From assembly GCF_049675895.1 (NCBI RefSeq), contig NZ_CP183834.1, forward strand, positions 1,302,001 through 1,366,000: 64,000 nucleotides of DNA, read 5' to 3'. This DNA is from Ampullimonas aquatilis (GTDB lineage Bacteria; Pseudomonadota; Gammaproteobacteria; Burkholderiales; Burkholderiaceae_D). Under the pieces are notes generated by a model. It did no database searches, was not told the DNA's origin, and saw only the letters and a program-made list of their open reading frames with translations. A program made the position numbers and the translations under genes. Each line of letters starts with the position of its first letter. Positions within the stretch are counted from its first letter, which is position 1. This document shows positions 17,501 to 24,417 of this stretch, in pieces.

Positions 17501-17830
17501 TTAATTTTCAAACATATCAATTGTTTTATTGCAGCGAGGTGCAGGAATAGGCTCATCAGCGGGAATAAATGCCAGACACTTCACTTCGCCGGTTGGTAGG
17601 TGGCGCCATTCAACAGCCTCGCCACGGAAGCTGGCATTTAATATTTCACAGAGCTCATCGTCGTCGCACTCGTCCAAATCCATGCCTTCACGGGCAGCTC
17701 TATCGCGTGCGCATTGACCACAGTTGTTATTAATAAAATTGTAGCCAACTACATTGTGTTGCTCGGCTCCCATTGTTGGCCTGGGAGTGGGCCTGGTGTG
17801 GGGATGTAGGTCATTCATTACCTCGCACAT
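17501..17830 (-). CDS. Hypothetical phage protein, cysteine-containing
   Basis: About 109 residues. The start is ambiguous between 17830 (MCEV..., AAGG 9 bases upstream) and 17818 (MNDL...), both overlapping the end of the DUF550 gene. The centre NNCGQCARDRAAREGMDLDE has a CxxC pair and the rest is acidic (DECDDDELCEILN). The longer frame to 18073 is antisense-like text inside the upstream gene and was trimmed. Not recognised. Confidence 0.6.
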   Translation of the reverse strand: MCEVMNDLHPHTRPTPRPTMGAEQHNVVGYNFINNNCGQCARDRAAREGMDLDECDDDELCEILNASFRGEAVEWRHLPTGEVKCLAFIPADEPIPAPRCNKTIDMFEN

Positions 17831-18251
17831 GTTCAATTGCCTTATCGGGGTTAGCAGTCCGCCAATCTGGCCATTTTCGATTCTCGTTTTTAGTTTGTTT
17901 GGCAACGATGGTGTCAATGATTTGTTGCGGACTGGCTCCGGCTCGCCATGCCCCATCGAGTGCCAAAATGACCACATCAATCCATTCCGTGATATCGGAC
18001 GGGTTGTCGAGGATTTCGACCAGCTCCTTGCGAATATGATCGACGACCCCCTGAGTTCTGGCACCGGGGCCAAAGGTTACTTCTGACCATTCTCGTTGGC
18101 GCTGAAGATGTGTTTCAAAATTAAATAATTGACTTGTTGATGTTCTTAATGGTCGGCACATCGGGTTGTTGCAATGAACGGTATAGCCATCGCTAAATTC
18201 AGTCAATGTAGTGAGTGAAAAGCAATGTGGGCATAGGTATGGCGTATTCAT
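17811..18251 (-). CDS. DUF550 (MazZ-type) dATP/dGTP pyrophosphohydrolase-like protein
   Basis: 146 residues. A zinc-ribbon-like N-terminus (CPHC ... CNNPMC) is followed by a DUF550 domain: QREWSEVTFGPGARTQGVVD, then HIRKELVEIL and DITEWIDVVILALDGAWRAG. The E-x-x-E and E-x-x-D pairs match the MazG-type metal site. The family includes MazZ, which hydrolyses dGTP/dATP in some phages. No 2-aminoadenine genes (purZ, datZ, dpoZ) are present, so a nucleotide-pool role is more likely than base modification. Confidence 0.8.
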   Translation of the reverse strand: MNTPYLCPHCFSLTTLTEFSDGYTVHCNNPMCRPLRTSTSQLFNFETHLQRQREWSEVTFGPGARTQGVVDHIRKELVEILDNPSDITEWIDVVILALDGAWRAGASPQQIIDTIVAKQTKNENRKWPDWRTANPDKAIEHVRGNE

Positions 18252-18463
18252 TTTCCCTCCTGATTTTGCTGGCTGGCTTTGATGATGTCAGTCAGGTTTT
18301 TGAGCTTCATCGTTTCGATCAGTAGCGTGTGGTTGATGCCTTTGCGCACGTCGTTCAGATGGTTTTCCCATAGGGTCGGGTTGCTGGATTCTTTGGTGGC
18401 TTCGTAGAATTCATACTCGGCCAACATGAATCGGCTAAAGGCATCGTGAATGGGTTTGCTCAT
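18248..18463 (-). CDS. Hypothetical phage protein
   Basis: 71 residues, all-helical in appearance (FSRFMLAEYEFYEATKESSN). It overlaps the DUF550 gene by ATGA and the gene upstream by 4 bases, so it is embedded in a tightly coupled leftward operon. Not recognised. Confidence 0.62.
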   Translation of the reverse strand: MSKPIHDAFSRFMLAEYEFYEATKESSNPTLWENHLNDVRKGINHTLLIETMKLKNLTDIIKASQQNQEGK

Positions 18464-18951
18464 GCTGCTTGCTCTTGTTGAATCGGCCCACTAATGCTGC
18501 CTTCCAGCAGTGCGCGGGTTTCGACAGTGTCGGCCAACTCTTTGGCATAGCTTGGTTGCCAGTGCTCGATAGCGCTGATCATGGTGGCGATCGTCTTGCG
18601 CACTTTGGTTGTGTCGGCCGGTGTGACGGGCATGCCGTGATCCAGCATAGTGGCGAACGTGCGTAAAATGCTGTGGCCAAGGTCTTGGCCGCTCCGCATT
18701 TGATGAATTTCAAACATTTCCACCAGGCCAATGATGGTTGGTGCCAGCTCATAGTAATGACCGTCCTGCTGGTTGAGGAGTACGGGCACACCACGGGCGC
18801 TGTCGGTGGTGCCGTCATGCTCCATTTCGTCGATGATGGACAGTAGCGGTTTGAATACGCTGACAGCCTGATCACGCATGGCAACCCGCTGTGCAATCAG
18901 TTGCAAGCGCAGCTTGTTGTAGGGGTGGCGGGGTTTACTGGAGCGTGGCAT
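18460..18951 (-). CDS. Hypothetical phage protein (MPRxxKPR type)
   Basis: 163 residues from MPRSSKPRHPYNKLRLQLIA. This basic start resembles a group of phage early proteins with MPRKxKPRKxYRP openings. An in-frame ATG at 18981 gives 10 more residues; neither has a ribosome site. The body is helical with conserved-looking RDQAVSVFKPLLSIIDEMEHD and LGHSILRTFATMLDHG. Function unknown. Confidence 0.65.
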   Translation of the reverse strand: MPRSSKPRHPYNKLRLQLIAQRVAMRDQAVSVFKPLLSIIDEMEHDGTTDSARGVPVLLNQQDGHYYELAPTIIGLVEMFEIHQMRSGQDLGHSILRTFATMLDHGMPVTPADTTKVRKTIATMISAIEHWQPSYAKELADTVETRALLEGSISGPIQQEQAA

Positions 18952-19393
18952 CTGGAATAATTTGTTGAGGGTTTTTGCCATCGATGTCAGTGAGTAAATT
19001 GGGTGGTAAATGGTCGTTAGTAGTACCTTCACCGCCACACCATGGACAGTCTATAGTTTTGCTTCTTTGCATTCCGTAGACAGTCAGCTCACCCTCGCCA
19101 TTACATTCTTTGCAAGTTATATAATTGTGGCCAATCCAAAGCACTAGCAAGCCTGTGTCAGTTTTTATTAAATGCATGGCTTGCCAAGTTGTTTCTTCAT
19201 CAATCCCGCTGTTGTCAGGGATATCTGGGGTGATGTTGTCACGAATGTAGTCGAGCTCGAGCGCATTTAAAATTCTGACTTGGGTATCCCGAGCCAGCTC
19301 AATAATCAGTCGATTAAATTGGCTAAGGTCCGGTTCGCACCTGGCATCCTTAAGGGTGCGTAATAAGCTGTCTTCAATGGGGGTGAGTTCCAT
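18935..19393 (-). CDS. Phage protein with DnaJ-type zinc cluster
   Basis: 152 residues. The last third holds CKECNGEGELTVYGMQRSKT followed by IDCPWCGGEG: two CxxCxGxG repeats as in the central zinc domain of DnaJ, here only one zinc site's worth. No J domain is present. Such stand-alone clusters occur in phage and plasmid proteins and may bind protein or nucleic acid. It overlaps the next gene by 17 bp. Confidence 0.68.
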   Translation of the reverse strand: MELTPIEDSLLRTLKDARCEPDLSQFNRLIIELARDTQVRILNALELDYIRDNITPDIPDNSGIDEETTWQAMHLIKTDTGLLVLWIGHNYITCKECNGEGELTVYGMQRSKTIDCPWCGGEGTTNDHLPPNLLTDIDGKNPQQIIPDATLQ

Positions 19394-19413
19394 GGCAGGG
19401 CTTTGCGGGTCAA

Positions 19414-20595
19414 TTAGATGATGTTGGGACTAATAGAAAACTTGCCGGTGGTTAGCTGGATAACATCACCCTTGGTCACCATGTTTTCGATTAATCGGGC
19501 ACTTCGGTTGTAGCCAATTTTTAATTGACGTTGCAGTGTGCTGATACCAAAGTTATTTTTTTGTTTGGCGACCAATATGGCCTGATCATAAAGCGGGTCT
19601 TGCTCGTTGACTGGTTCAGTGTTTTGGCTTAACTCGTTTGCTTGTTGTATGCCGTGGTCAATGGTGCGGATACCTAATTCGCGCATGACGTCCAGCTCAT
19701 CAATTTCGGCAAGCGAAGTGATGAATTCCCGCAGGCTGGCTTTCTGCGGGCCGGTTAGGTTGCCAAGTGGGTGGCCGTCAAGCTTATCGACGATTTCTTG
19801 TATTGCCACAGAAAGCTTATCTGTGGCACGGTCTGGATAAAATTTAAGTGGTGTGCTGCTATGGCCGGTTTTACTTTGTTTGAGAATTGAATAAATCCAA
19901 TCCCCGCTGGACAAATGCAGCAGTTCGATCTCGATGCGATTGTCTTTAACTTTCCATTCCCTAAAAATGTCTGGCTTGCAGGTATAGACGCCAAACTCAT
20001 TGGGAGGCGAATTGGTGACTGATGATCGAACCAATAGACCGGATGGGTCGACATCCATGCCTGTTGTTGGTTTGGTTGATGATGGTTCGGCTCTCGGCGC
20101 TGGATGCGCCATTTCTTTCAACCGTTCAAAAATGGACGGGTCTTCGGCTGGTTTTTCCTCACCTTCTTCTTCGTCGAGCGGATCCAGTAGGTCGGGCTGG
20201 TCGCTTTCGCCCACAACGGTGTCCATGCCATCGGTAAATTCGGCATGGCTGGCTGCAATCAGTAGCATGGGCTGGCCGGTGTTTTCGTACAGGTCGAGGA
20301 TGTGCGGGCTGTTTTTGCTGATGCTGATGGTGGCCTTGACGCCCGATTTAATGGTGACAGAATCCATCGTGCCCAATATGGCGGCACGGTCTTTACTGGC
20401 CATGATGTGCAGGGCGCGTTTGATGAGGTTGTCAATGCGGGTGCTGAGCCGTTCTATGACCATTTCTTGATCGAGCTGGCTGAGCTGTTTCCAGTGCTTG
20501 GGTTGCTGTTTGAATTCATCGATCATGGCTTGCAGCAGATCGCGGCCAATGGTGCTGCTGGTCATGTTGGTGAGTTTGTCGTCGTGTTTGCTCAT
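19414..20595 (-). CDS. Phage protein with C-terminal FtsK-gamma domain
   Basis: 393 residues. The C-terminal 60 residues match the FtsK-gamma winged helix: DPLYDQAILVAKQKN, then ISTLQRQLKIGYNRSARLIE and NMVTKGDV. In FtsK/SpoIIIE this domain reads KOPS/SRS polarity sequences and activates XerD. No FtsK motor (Walker A/B) is present. The N-terminal 170 residues (TIKSGVKATISISKNSPHIL) are unrecognised, followed by an acidic linker (DPLDEEEGEEKPAEDPS). It is the largest gene of the leftward operon after int. Confidence 0.82.
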   Translation of the reverse strand: MSKHDDKLTNMTSSTIGRDLLQAMIDEFKQQPKHWKQLSQLDQEMVIERLSTRIDNLIKRALHIMASKDRAAILGTMDSVTIKSGVKATISISKNSPHILDLYENTGQPMLLIAASHAEFTDGMDTVVGESDQPDLLDPLDEEEGEEKPAEDPSIFERLKEMAHPAPRAEPSSTKPTTGMDVDPSGLLVRSSVTNSPPNEFGVYTCKPDIFREWKVKDNRIEIELLHLSSGDWIYSILKQSKTGHSSTPLKFYPDRATDKLSVAIQEIVDKLDGHPLGNLTGPQKASLREFITSLAEIDELDVMRELGIRTIDHGIQQANELSQNTEPVNEQDPLYDQAILVAKQKNNFGISTLQRQLKIGYNRSARLIENMVTKGDVIQLTTGKFSISPNII

Positions 20596-20613
20596 GATTG
20601 AAAATTAAATAGT

Positions 20614-20991
20614 TTATTGAGTGATGGAGCGGCTAGCATGGCTGGACTCGTAAGCTTCGGTCAGCCAGTTATCAACCTGGTCAATGATGCTCTGCAGGCT
20701 GTTGGTGATGGGGATGATGACCCGATCGGGTGGTTGTGCCTCGGGGGTGTCATCGGGCCCCATGATGTGCCAAATAGGGATCTGCAATTTGCGGGCATAC
20801 GCGAGTTGTTCAGGGGTGCGTGGGCCGCTGATGATTGCATTCCTAAATGTATATAGGCTGGCAATTGTGGAGCCAAAGGTGTGAATGTATTTGCTCATCT
20901 GCATCAAATTCGCAAACGAGTGGCTGGCACAAATGTAGTTGGCTATTTGTGCAGCGCTAACCATGTCGGTACCGGTGAGGATGAGGATCAT
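20614..20991 (-). CDS. Hypothetical phage protein
   Basis: 125 residues opening with a hydrophobic strand (MILILTGTDMVSAAQIANYI) where a P-loop could be expected but no GxxGK[ST] is present. IISGPRTPEQLAYARKLQIP recalls the 'VSDVRFxNEA' strand of phage deoxynucleotide monophosphate kinases, so a degenerate nucleotide-kinase fold is one guess. The start overlaps the upstream stop (ATGA). Confidence 0.6.
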   Translation of the reverse strand: MILILTGTDMVSAAQIANYICASHSFANLMQMSKYIHTFGSTIASLYTFRNAIISGPRTPEQLAYARKLQIPIWHIMGPDDTPEAQPPDRVIIPITNSLQSIIDQVDNWLTEAYESSHASRSITQ

Positions 20992-21227
20992 TGAGGCACC
21001 TCGCCGATTAACTTGTCCTCACATAAAAATTGCCGCAATTCATCGATAATAAAATCGCCTTTTGACCTATCAAAATCTTTATCATTAAAAGCGTGAAGAA
21101 CTGCAGCTGCACCTAAATAAAATAGTGTTTGTGAAATTTTTAAAGAGTCAGCACTGAGTGTTTGAACTGATTTGCAATGGCGAATAAGACTTTGCCACTC
21201 TTGCTCAATGTAATTGGGATTGGTCAT
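20988..21227 (-). CDS. Hypothetical phage protein
   Basis: 79 residues from MTNPNYIEQEWQSLIRHCKS. AAGGA five bases upstream fixes the start at 21227 rather than 21242. Helical, with a hydrophobic middle (ISQTLFYLGAAAVLHAF). Not recognised. Confidence 0.62.
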   Translation of the reverse strand: MTNPNYIEQEWQSLIRHCKSVQTLSADSLKISQTLFYLGAAAVLHAFNDKDFDRSKGDFIIDELRQFLCEDKLIGEVPQ

Positions 21228-21228
21228 G

Positions 21229-21387
21229 TCAGTCCTTGTCATTTGCCTGTAGCCGTTTGATATCGCGGCGCTGGTTGTCGGCTTGCTTTTTTAGGCGTCG
21301 TTCGCGGGCAGTGGCCTGCATACGTGCCACGGATTTGAGCTGCCTTTGCAGGTGCTCATTGGTTGGGTTGGTGCGTGGCTGTGGCAT
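21229..21387 (-). CDS. Small basic phage protein
   Basis: 52 residues, starting MPQPRTNPTNEHLQRQLKSV and continuing as one long, strongly basic helix (ATARERRLKKQADNQRRD). It fills the space between two phage genes and its stop lies 1 base from the next start. High charge and coiled-coil-like text suggest a nucleic-acid or partner-binding peptide. Function unknown. Confidence 0.55.
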   Translation of the reverse strand: MPQPRTNPTNEHLQRQLKSVARMQATARERRLKKQADNQRRDIKRLQANDKD

Positions 21388-21395
21388 GGTGCGGC

Positions 21396-21761
21396 CTAGG
21401 CGATGAGGTGGTAGCGCACGGCGATGGCAAAGCGGGCGCGTAGGTCTGGTAGATCACCCAGATAACCATTCTGTGTGTTGACGTAGGCCCCTGCTGCACC
21501 ACCTGAAACCCAGTGGTTGCCTTTGATTAAGTCGGGCATTTGCCTGGCAATAAGCAGCTGCATGACAGCCGTGGTTGCCAGGGTGCCACCAACACTTTCG
21601 ACCCAATCCAGCGCGTCTTCTAACAGCATTTTGATTTTTGTCTGGGCAATCAATTCAACCCAGGCTGATGCTTTGCCATTGCTGTCAACCAGCAACCCGA
21701 TAAATCGGCTGGCTGGAATATCCGGTGCCTGAATAGCGATTGTTGCGTACGCCGCAGTCAT
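21396..21761 (-). CDS. Hypothetical phage protein
   Basis: 121 residues, mixed alpha/beta (MTAAYATIAIQAPDIPASRF ... GGTLATTAVMQLLIARQMPD). The stop codon lies next to the 52-residue gene and its start overlaps the upstream membrane-protein stop by 4 bp. Not recognised. Confidence 0.6.
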   Translation of the reverse strand: MTAAYATIAIQAPDIPASRFIGLLVDSNGKASAWVELIAQTKIKMLLEDALDWVESVGGTLATTAVMQLLIARQMPDLIKGNHWVSGGAAGAYVNTQNGYLGDLPDLRARFAIAVRYHLIA

Positions 21762-21961
21762 TTGGCCTCCCGCGTGATGTGGGTGGCTGGCTGGTCAATT
21801 TCGTCGGCGTTAATGAGGATCCAGGCTGTCAATATGGCGCAGATCAACATCGTCAAGATGTAAATGAGGCGAGTTTCGGGATCTCGGCGCTGACGATTGA
21901 TGAAGCGGCAACGTGCTTCCTCGGCATGGTCACGGCCAATATGTGGGCTGATTTGGCTCAT
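21758..21961 (-). CDS. Small single-span membrane protein
   Basis: 67 residues with a basic, histidine/arginine-rich N-terminus (EEARCRFINRQRRDPETR) followed by one membrane helix (LIYILTMLICAILTAWILI), predicting an N-in orientation. It is linked by ATGA overlaps to genes on both sides. Confidence 0.6.
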   Translation of the reverse strand: MSQISPHIGRDHAEEARCRFINRQRRDPETRLIYILTMLICAILTAWILINADEIDQPATHITREAK

Positions 21962-22062
21962 AGCAGCCGCCCAATGATATTGACGAAGATCATGGCGAAA
22001 ATGCCCACATAGTCAAAATTACGGTCGGCAAACGCGCAAGCCCGGGTGAGTGCGGTTTTCAT
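21958..22062 (-). CDS. Small hydrophobic phage peptide
   Basis: 34 residues: MKTALTRACAFADRNFDYVG followed by IFAMIFVNIIGRLL, one short membrane segment. ATGA overlaps with the neighbours at both ends make translation likely although it is very short. Confidence 0.5.
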   Translation of the reverse strand: MKTALTRACAFADRNFDYVGIFAMIFVNIIGRLL

Positions 22063-22226
22063 GCACGCACCTGGCTGTTTGTATTGGCGAGTTTATTGGC
22101 GACGCCCTTGGCCAGCGTGACGGCCAACTTGTCGGTACCGCACCATTTGCAAAATGTAGTGGCTTGCTTATGCCCGCAACATGGGCAGGCGGTAGCGGCT
22201 GGGTAGACTGGTTTGATCGGTGACAT
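22059..22226 (-). CDS. Zinc-ribbon phage protein
   Basis: 55 residues from MSPIKPVYPAATACPCCGHK, with CPCC and CKWC pairs 12-13 residues apart forming a zinc ribbon. GGAGC four bases upstream fixes the start at 22226. It is the first gene of the leftward (pL) operon, so it is the first early product expressed in that direction. Confidence 0.65.
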   Translation of the reverse strand: MSPIKPVYPAATACPCCGHKQATTFCKWCGTDKLAVTLAKGVANKLANTNSQVRA

Positions 22227-22235
22227 GGTTGCTCC

Positions 22236-22297
22236 ATTCATCAGTGAATGATTAGAATTATGCATCAATGAATTAGAAAGTCAATTCACCAATGCAT
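22236..22297. promoter_or_regulatory. Left operator cluster (three 14-bp sites) and pL
   Basis: Three pseudo-palindromes spaced exactly 24 bp apart: ATTCATCAGTGAAT (22236-22249), ATGCATCAATGAAT (22260-22273) and ATTCACCAATGCAT (22284-22297). On the minus strand a promoter TTGACT (22279-22284), 16 bp spacer, CATAAT (22257-22262) has the middle site inside its spacer. This is the lambda OL/pL layout. Binding by the prophage CI and Cro is inferred from the shared sites near 24.1 kb. Confidence 0.8.
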
Positions 22298-22340
22298 AAT
22301 TATTTTTATGGAGCAAGTAAATAGCCAAATTTTTGGCATA

Positions 22341-22366
22341 AAAAAACCCGCTTTAAGCGGGTTTTT
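22341..22366. terminator. Bidirectional terminator after the cI operon
   Basis: AAAACCCGCTT/TAAGCGGGTTTT hairpin flanked by A-run and T-run on the two sides, so it can work in either direction. It lies 15 bp past the thermonuclease stop and would end the leftward cI transcript before it runs into pL. Confidence 0.85.
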
Positions 22367-22381
22367 AATAAGTAGATGTGG

Positions 22382-22801
22382 TTATTTGTTGTGGCGCCAC
22401 TCCCATGGTGGTGTTGGAGATGGATCTGACCATAAGCCAATATTATTGTTTTTAGCAGTTAGTTCGTATTCTTTGATTTTTGGATCTTTTAAGTATTTAG
22501 TGAATGCCCATGCCATTCCAGATTGAACTTGTTGGGCGTTTGCATCGGTGCCGTTGCAAATAACTCTCGCTACAGTTCGTCCATAGCGATCCATAGTAAG
22601 CGTTTTAATTTCAGCTTGTTGTTGAAAGCAAATATCTGATAGGTTCTGTTTTGATTTTTGACCAAATGGCTGCCCTTTTTCTGGTGCGTCGATTTCTGAT
22701 AAGCGGATCTTGATAGTTTGATCGTCACAGCGTGCACTGATAGTGTCGCCGTCTGAAATACTGACGATAAGGCATATGAGAATTGAATGGATTGATCCCA
22801 T
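22382..22801 (-). CDS. Thermonuclease (SNase) family protein, moron candidate
   Basis: 139 residues of staphylococcal-nuclease type. SDGDTISA, IKIRLSEIDAPEKGQPFGQK and MDRYGRTVARV contain the catalytic Arg, Glu and Arg and the calcium-site aspartates, all intact. Three to four cysteines and a hydrophobic start (SILICLIVSIS) hint at export, but the segment ahead of the first strand is short for a signal peptide, so location is uncertain. The gene follows the exported 196-residue protein by 1 bp in the cI transcript. Confidence 0.82.
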   Translation of the reverse strand: MGSIHSILICLIVSISDGDTISARCDDQTIKIRLSEIDAPEKGQPFGQKSKQNLSDICFQQQAEIKTLTMDRYGRTVARVICNGTDANAQQVQSGMAWAFTKYLKDPKIKEYELTAKNNNIGLWSDPSPTPPWEWRHNK

Positions 22802-22802
22802 G

Positions 22803-23393
22803 TTATTTCATTTTATTAATGAAATTCTCAGCGGCAGAATTCGTTTTTTTACTTTCTTGGTCCCTTATGTTTTTTTGCTCACACTCCCATTTTCTCAATT
22901 CGATTTGATCTGGATTGTAATAGAGGTGAATTATTGATGCTGCATTGTCCATATATAAATAATATGCCTTGCATTTGTGCCAATAATTTTTCTTGATGGG
23001 CTCACCAAAGTTTTTAATTAATGTCGCCGTTAAATCATAGTAGTCATCGCTAGACACAACATCAGCCCATTTGTCATTTTTATTCTTTGTTTTTTTTGAA
23101 GTATTTGATTTAATTAGATTAAATTTAATGTCTACTTGTTTTATGTTGTTATACGGTTCTTCAAAAACTGCTTGAACGTATTCAGTAGGAATATCAAATA
23201 TCTTTTTATTTTGATTAATTTTTGTGCAAATTATTTCGTCTGAGGATTGCTTTTGGCAGTTGGTAAAGCCAGCTTGTTTGGCAGCCTGGGCAGACATTCC
23301 GGGAAAGATTCCATCAATGATGTAATCAGCGGCTTCAGCATGCAAATAGGTTGGAGCGGCGAGGCTAATAAGTAGCAATGTTCTTTTGATCAT
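22803..23393 (-). CDS. Exported protein of unknown function, moron candidate
   Basis: 196 residues with a clear signal peptide (MIKRTLLLISLAAPTYLHAEA, cut after AEA). The mature part begins YIIDGIFPGMSAQAAKQAGF and has a cysteine pair (NCQ...IIC) and lysine/asparagine-rich stretches. The gene is markedly AT-rich compared with the phage genes around it. It lies 7 bp after cI in the same direction, the position of lambda rexA. No family recognised. Confidence 0.65.
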   Translation of the reverse strand: MIKRTLLLISLAAPTYLHAEAADYIIDGIFPGMSAQAAKQAGFTNCQKQSSDEIICTKINQNKKIFDIPTEYVQAVFEEPYNNIKQVDIKFNLIKSNTSKKTKNKNDKWADVVSSDDYYDLTATLIKNFGEPIKKNYWHKCKAYYLYMDNAASIIHLYYNPDQIELRKWECEQKNIRDQESKKTNSAAENFINKMK

Positions 23394-23400
23394 TATGTTT

Positions 23401-24096
23401 TTACCAAAATTTTTTAATGCTCCAGGCAGCTAGAACGCGGCCACAAATACGAATTTCATTGGCTTGGTCTTCAGTTAAACGTTCCGGCTCATAGGCTTTG
23501 TTGTCACTCAGTAAAGCCAAAATATTTCCATGCATCTTTTGTAGTCGCTTAACTTGAAGATCGCCGTCTCTGGCGATTATGTAAATACCGTCACCGTCAT
23601 AGTGCTGAATTGTTGAATCAACAAAAAGCACATCGCCGTTTTCAATGGTGCCCTGCATTGATGTTCCGTGTGCTGAAATCACTCGAATTCGTGATAAGTC
23701 ACCACCCAGAGTGCTATTAGCCCAATCTTCTAATACGCTAATGCGCTTTACCACATCCGGGAATTCGTGAGTTTTACGCCCATTTCCGGCTGAAGCATGA
23801 ACATCAAGTAAGCCAAAATTAACGTATTTATTGGTTGTTATTAAGTTTGATGTTTCGTCATCAAGTGGTTCGATGCCACGCATTTGCGAATCGGAAACCT
23901 TGAAGTGATCGGCTAAAGCGGTAACTGTGGTGCCCTCAGGATCTTTGGTTGTCCCATTCAAAATTCTGGAAATGGTGGGCTGAGGGACGTTTGTGAGTTC
24001 TGCCAGTTGATTGGCGGAAGAAATATCATCGCGTCGCATCAAGGCGCTAAGCGCTTGAGCAATTGGCGATGTGGCAGTTTTGTCTCTTTTATTCAT
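23401..24096 (-). CDS. CI-type repressor, LexA-like
   Basis: 231 residues. The N-terminal HTH has ANQLAELTNVPQPTISRILN, and the C-terminal S24 peptidase domain has the Ala-Gly cleavage site in DVHASAGNGRK, the catalytic Ser in HGTSMQGTIENGD and the Lys in DLQVKRLQK. RecA-stimulated self-cleavage is therefore expected, linking induction to DNA damage. It is transcribed leftward from a pRM-like promoter and lies opposite the Cro-like gene. Confidence 0.94.
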   Translation of the reverse strand: MNKRDKTATSPIAQALSALMRRDDISSANQLAELTNVPQPTISRILNGTTKDPEGTTVTALADHFKVSDSQMRGIEPLDDETSNLITTNKYVNFGLLDVHASAGNGRKTHEFPDVVKRISVLEDWANSTLGGDLSRIRVISAHGTSMQGTIENGDVLFVDSTIQHYDGDGIYIIARDGDLQVKRLQKMHGNILALLSDNKAYEPERLTEDQANEIRICGRVLAAWSIKKFW

Positions 24097-24102
24097 TTGG
24101 AC

Positions 24103-24174
24103 ATTCTGATACGTGCATGAATTAATGTGAAATTCATTAATGAATTGATTTCTAATTCATTGATGCATTAGAAT
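24103..24174. promoter_or_regulatory. Right operator cluster (three sites) with pRM and pR
   Basis: Three 14-bp sites spaced 23 bp apart: ATACGTGCATGAAT (24109-24122), ATTCATTAATGAAT (24132-24145, perfect palindrome) and ATTCATTGATGCAT (24155-24168). pR: TTGATT (24145-24150), 18 bp, TAGAAT (24169-24174). Leftward pRM: TTCACA (minus strand, 24126-24131), 17 bp, CAGAAT (24103-24108). The site nearest cI is the weakest match and fills the pRM spacer; the one nearest cro fills the pR spacer. Confidence 0.8.
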
Positions 24175-24183
24175 CGCAGCATC

Positions 24184-24417
24184 ATGTTTAAAAAAATCAT
24201 CCTTAATTTGATTTCGACCGGTCTGTCCGAGCGTGAGATCGCGGTTTTGGTTGGAATGTCTCAGCCAACAATTAACCGAATCAAGCTGGGTAAGCAGGAT
24301 GGGGTGTCGATTTCTTACTCTCTTGGTACTCGATTGCTGGAATTGCATAAAGAGCGATTGCCTGGCATCGATCTGCCTCCCAATACTGAATTTTCTGAGG
24401 GCGACAATGAGCATTGA
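24184..24417 (+). CDS. Cro-like HTH protein
   Basis: 77 residues: MFKKIILNLISTGLSEREIA, with the helix-turn-helix LSEREIAVLVGMSQPTINRI. It is divergent from cI and begins about 10 bases past the pR -10 box with no ribosome site, so its mRNA may be leaderless. It is expected to bind the same 14-bp operators as CI and favour lytic growth. Confidence 0.82.
   Translation: MFKKIILNLISTGLSEREIAVLVGMSQPTINRIKLGKQDGVSISYSLGTRLLELHKERLPGIDLPPNTEFSEGDNEH

Noticed and set aside
17811..18251. 2-aminoadenine (Z-genome) phage
   Set aside because: DUF550 alone is not enough; PurZ, DatZ and a DpoZ-type polymerase are not seen.
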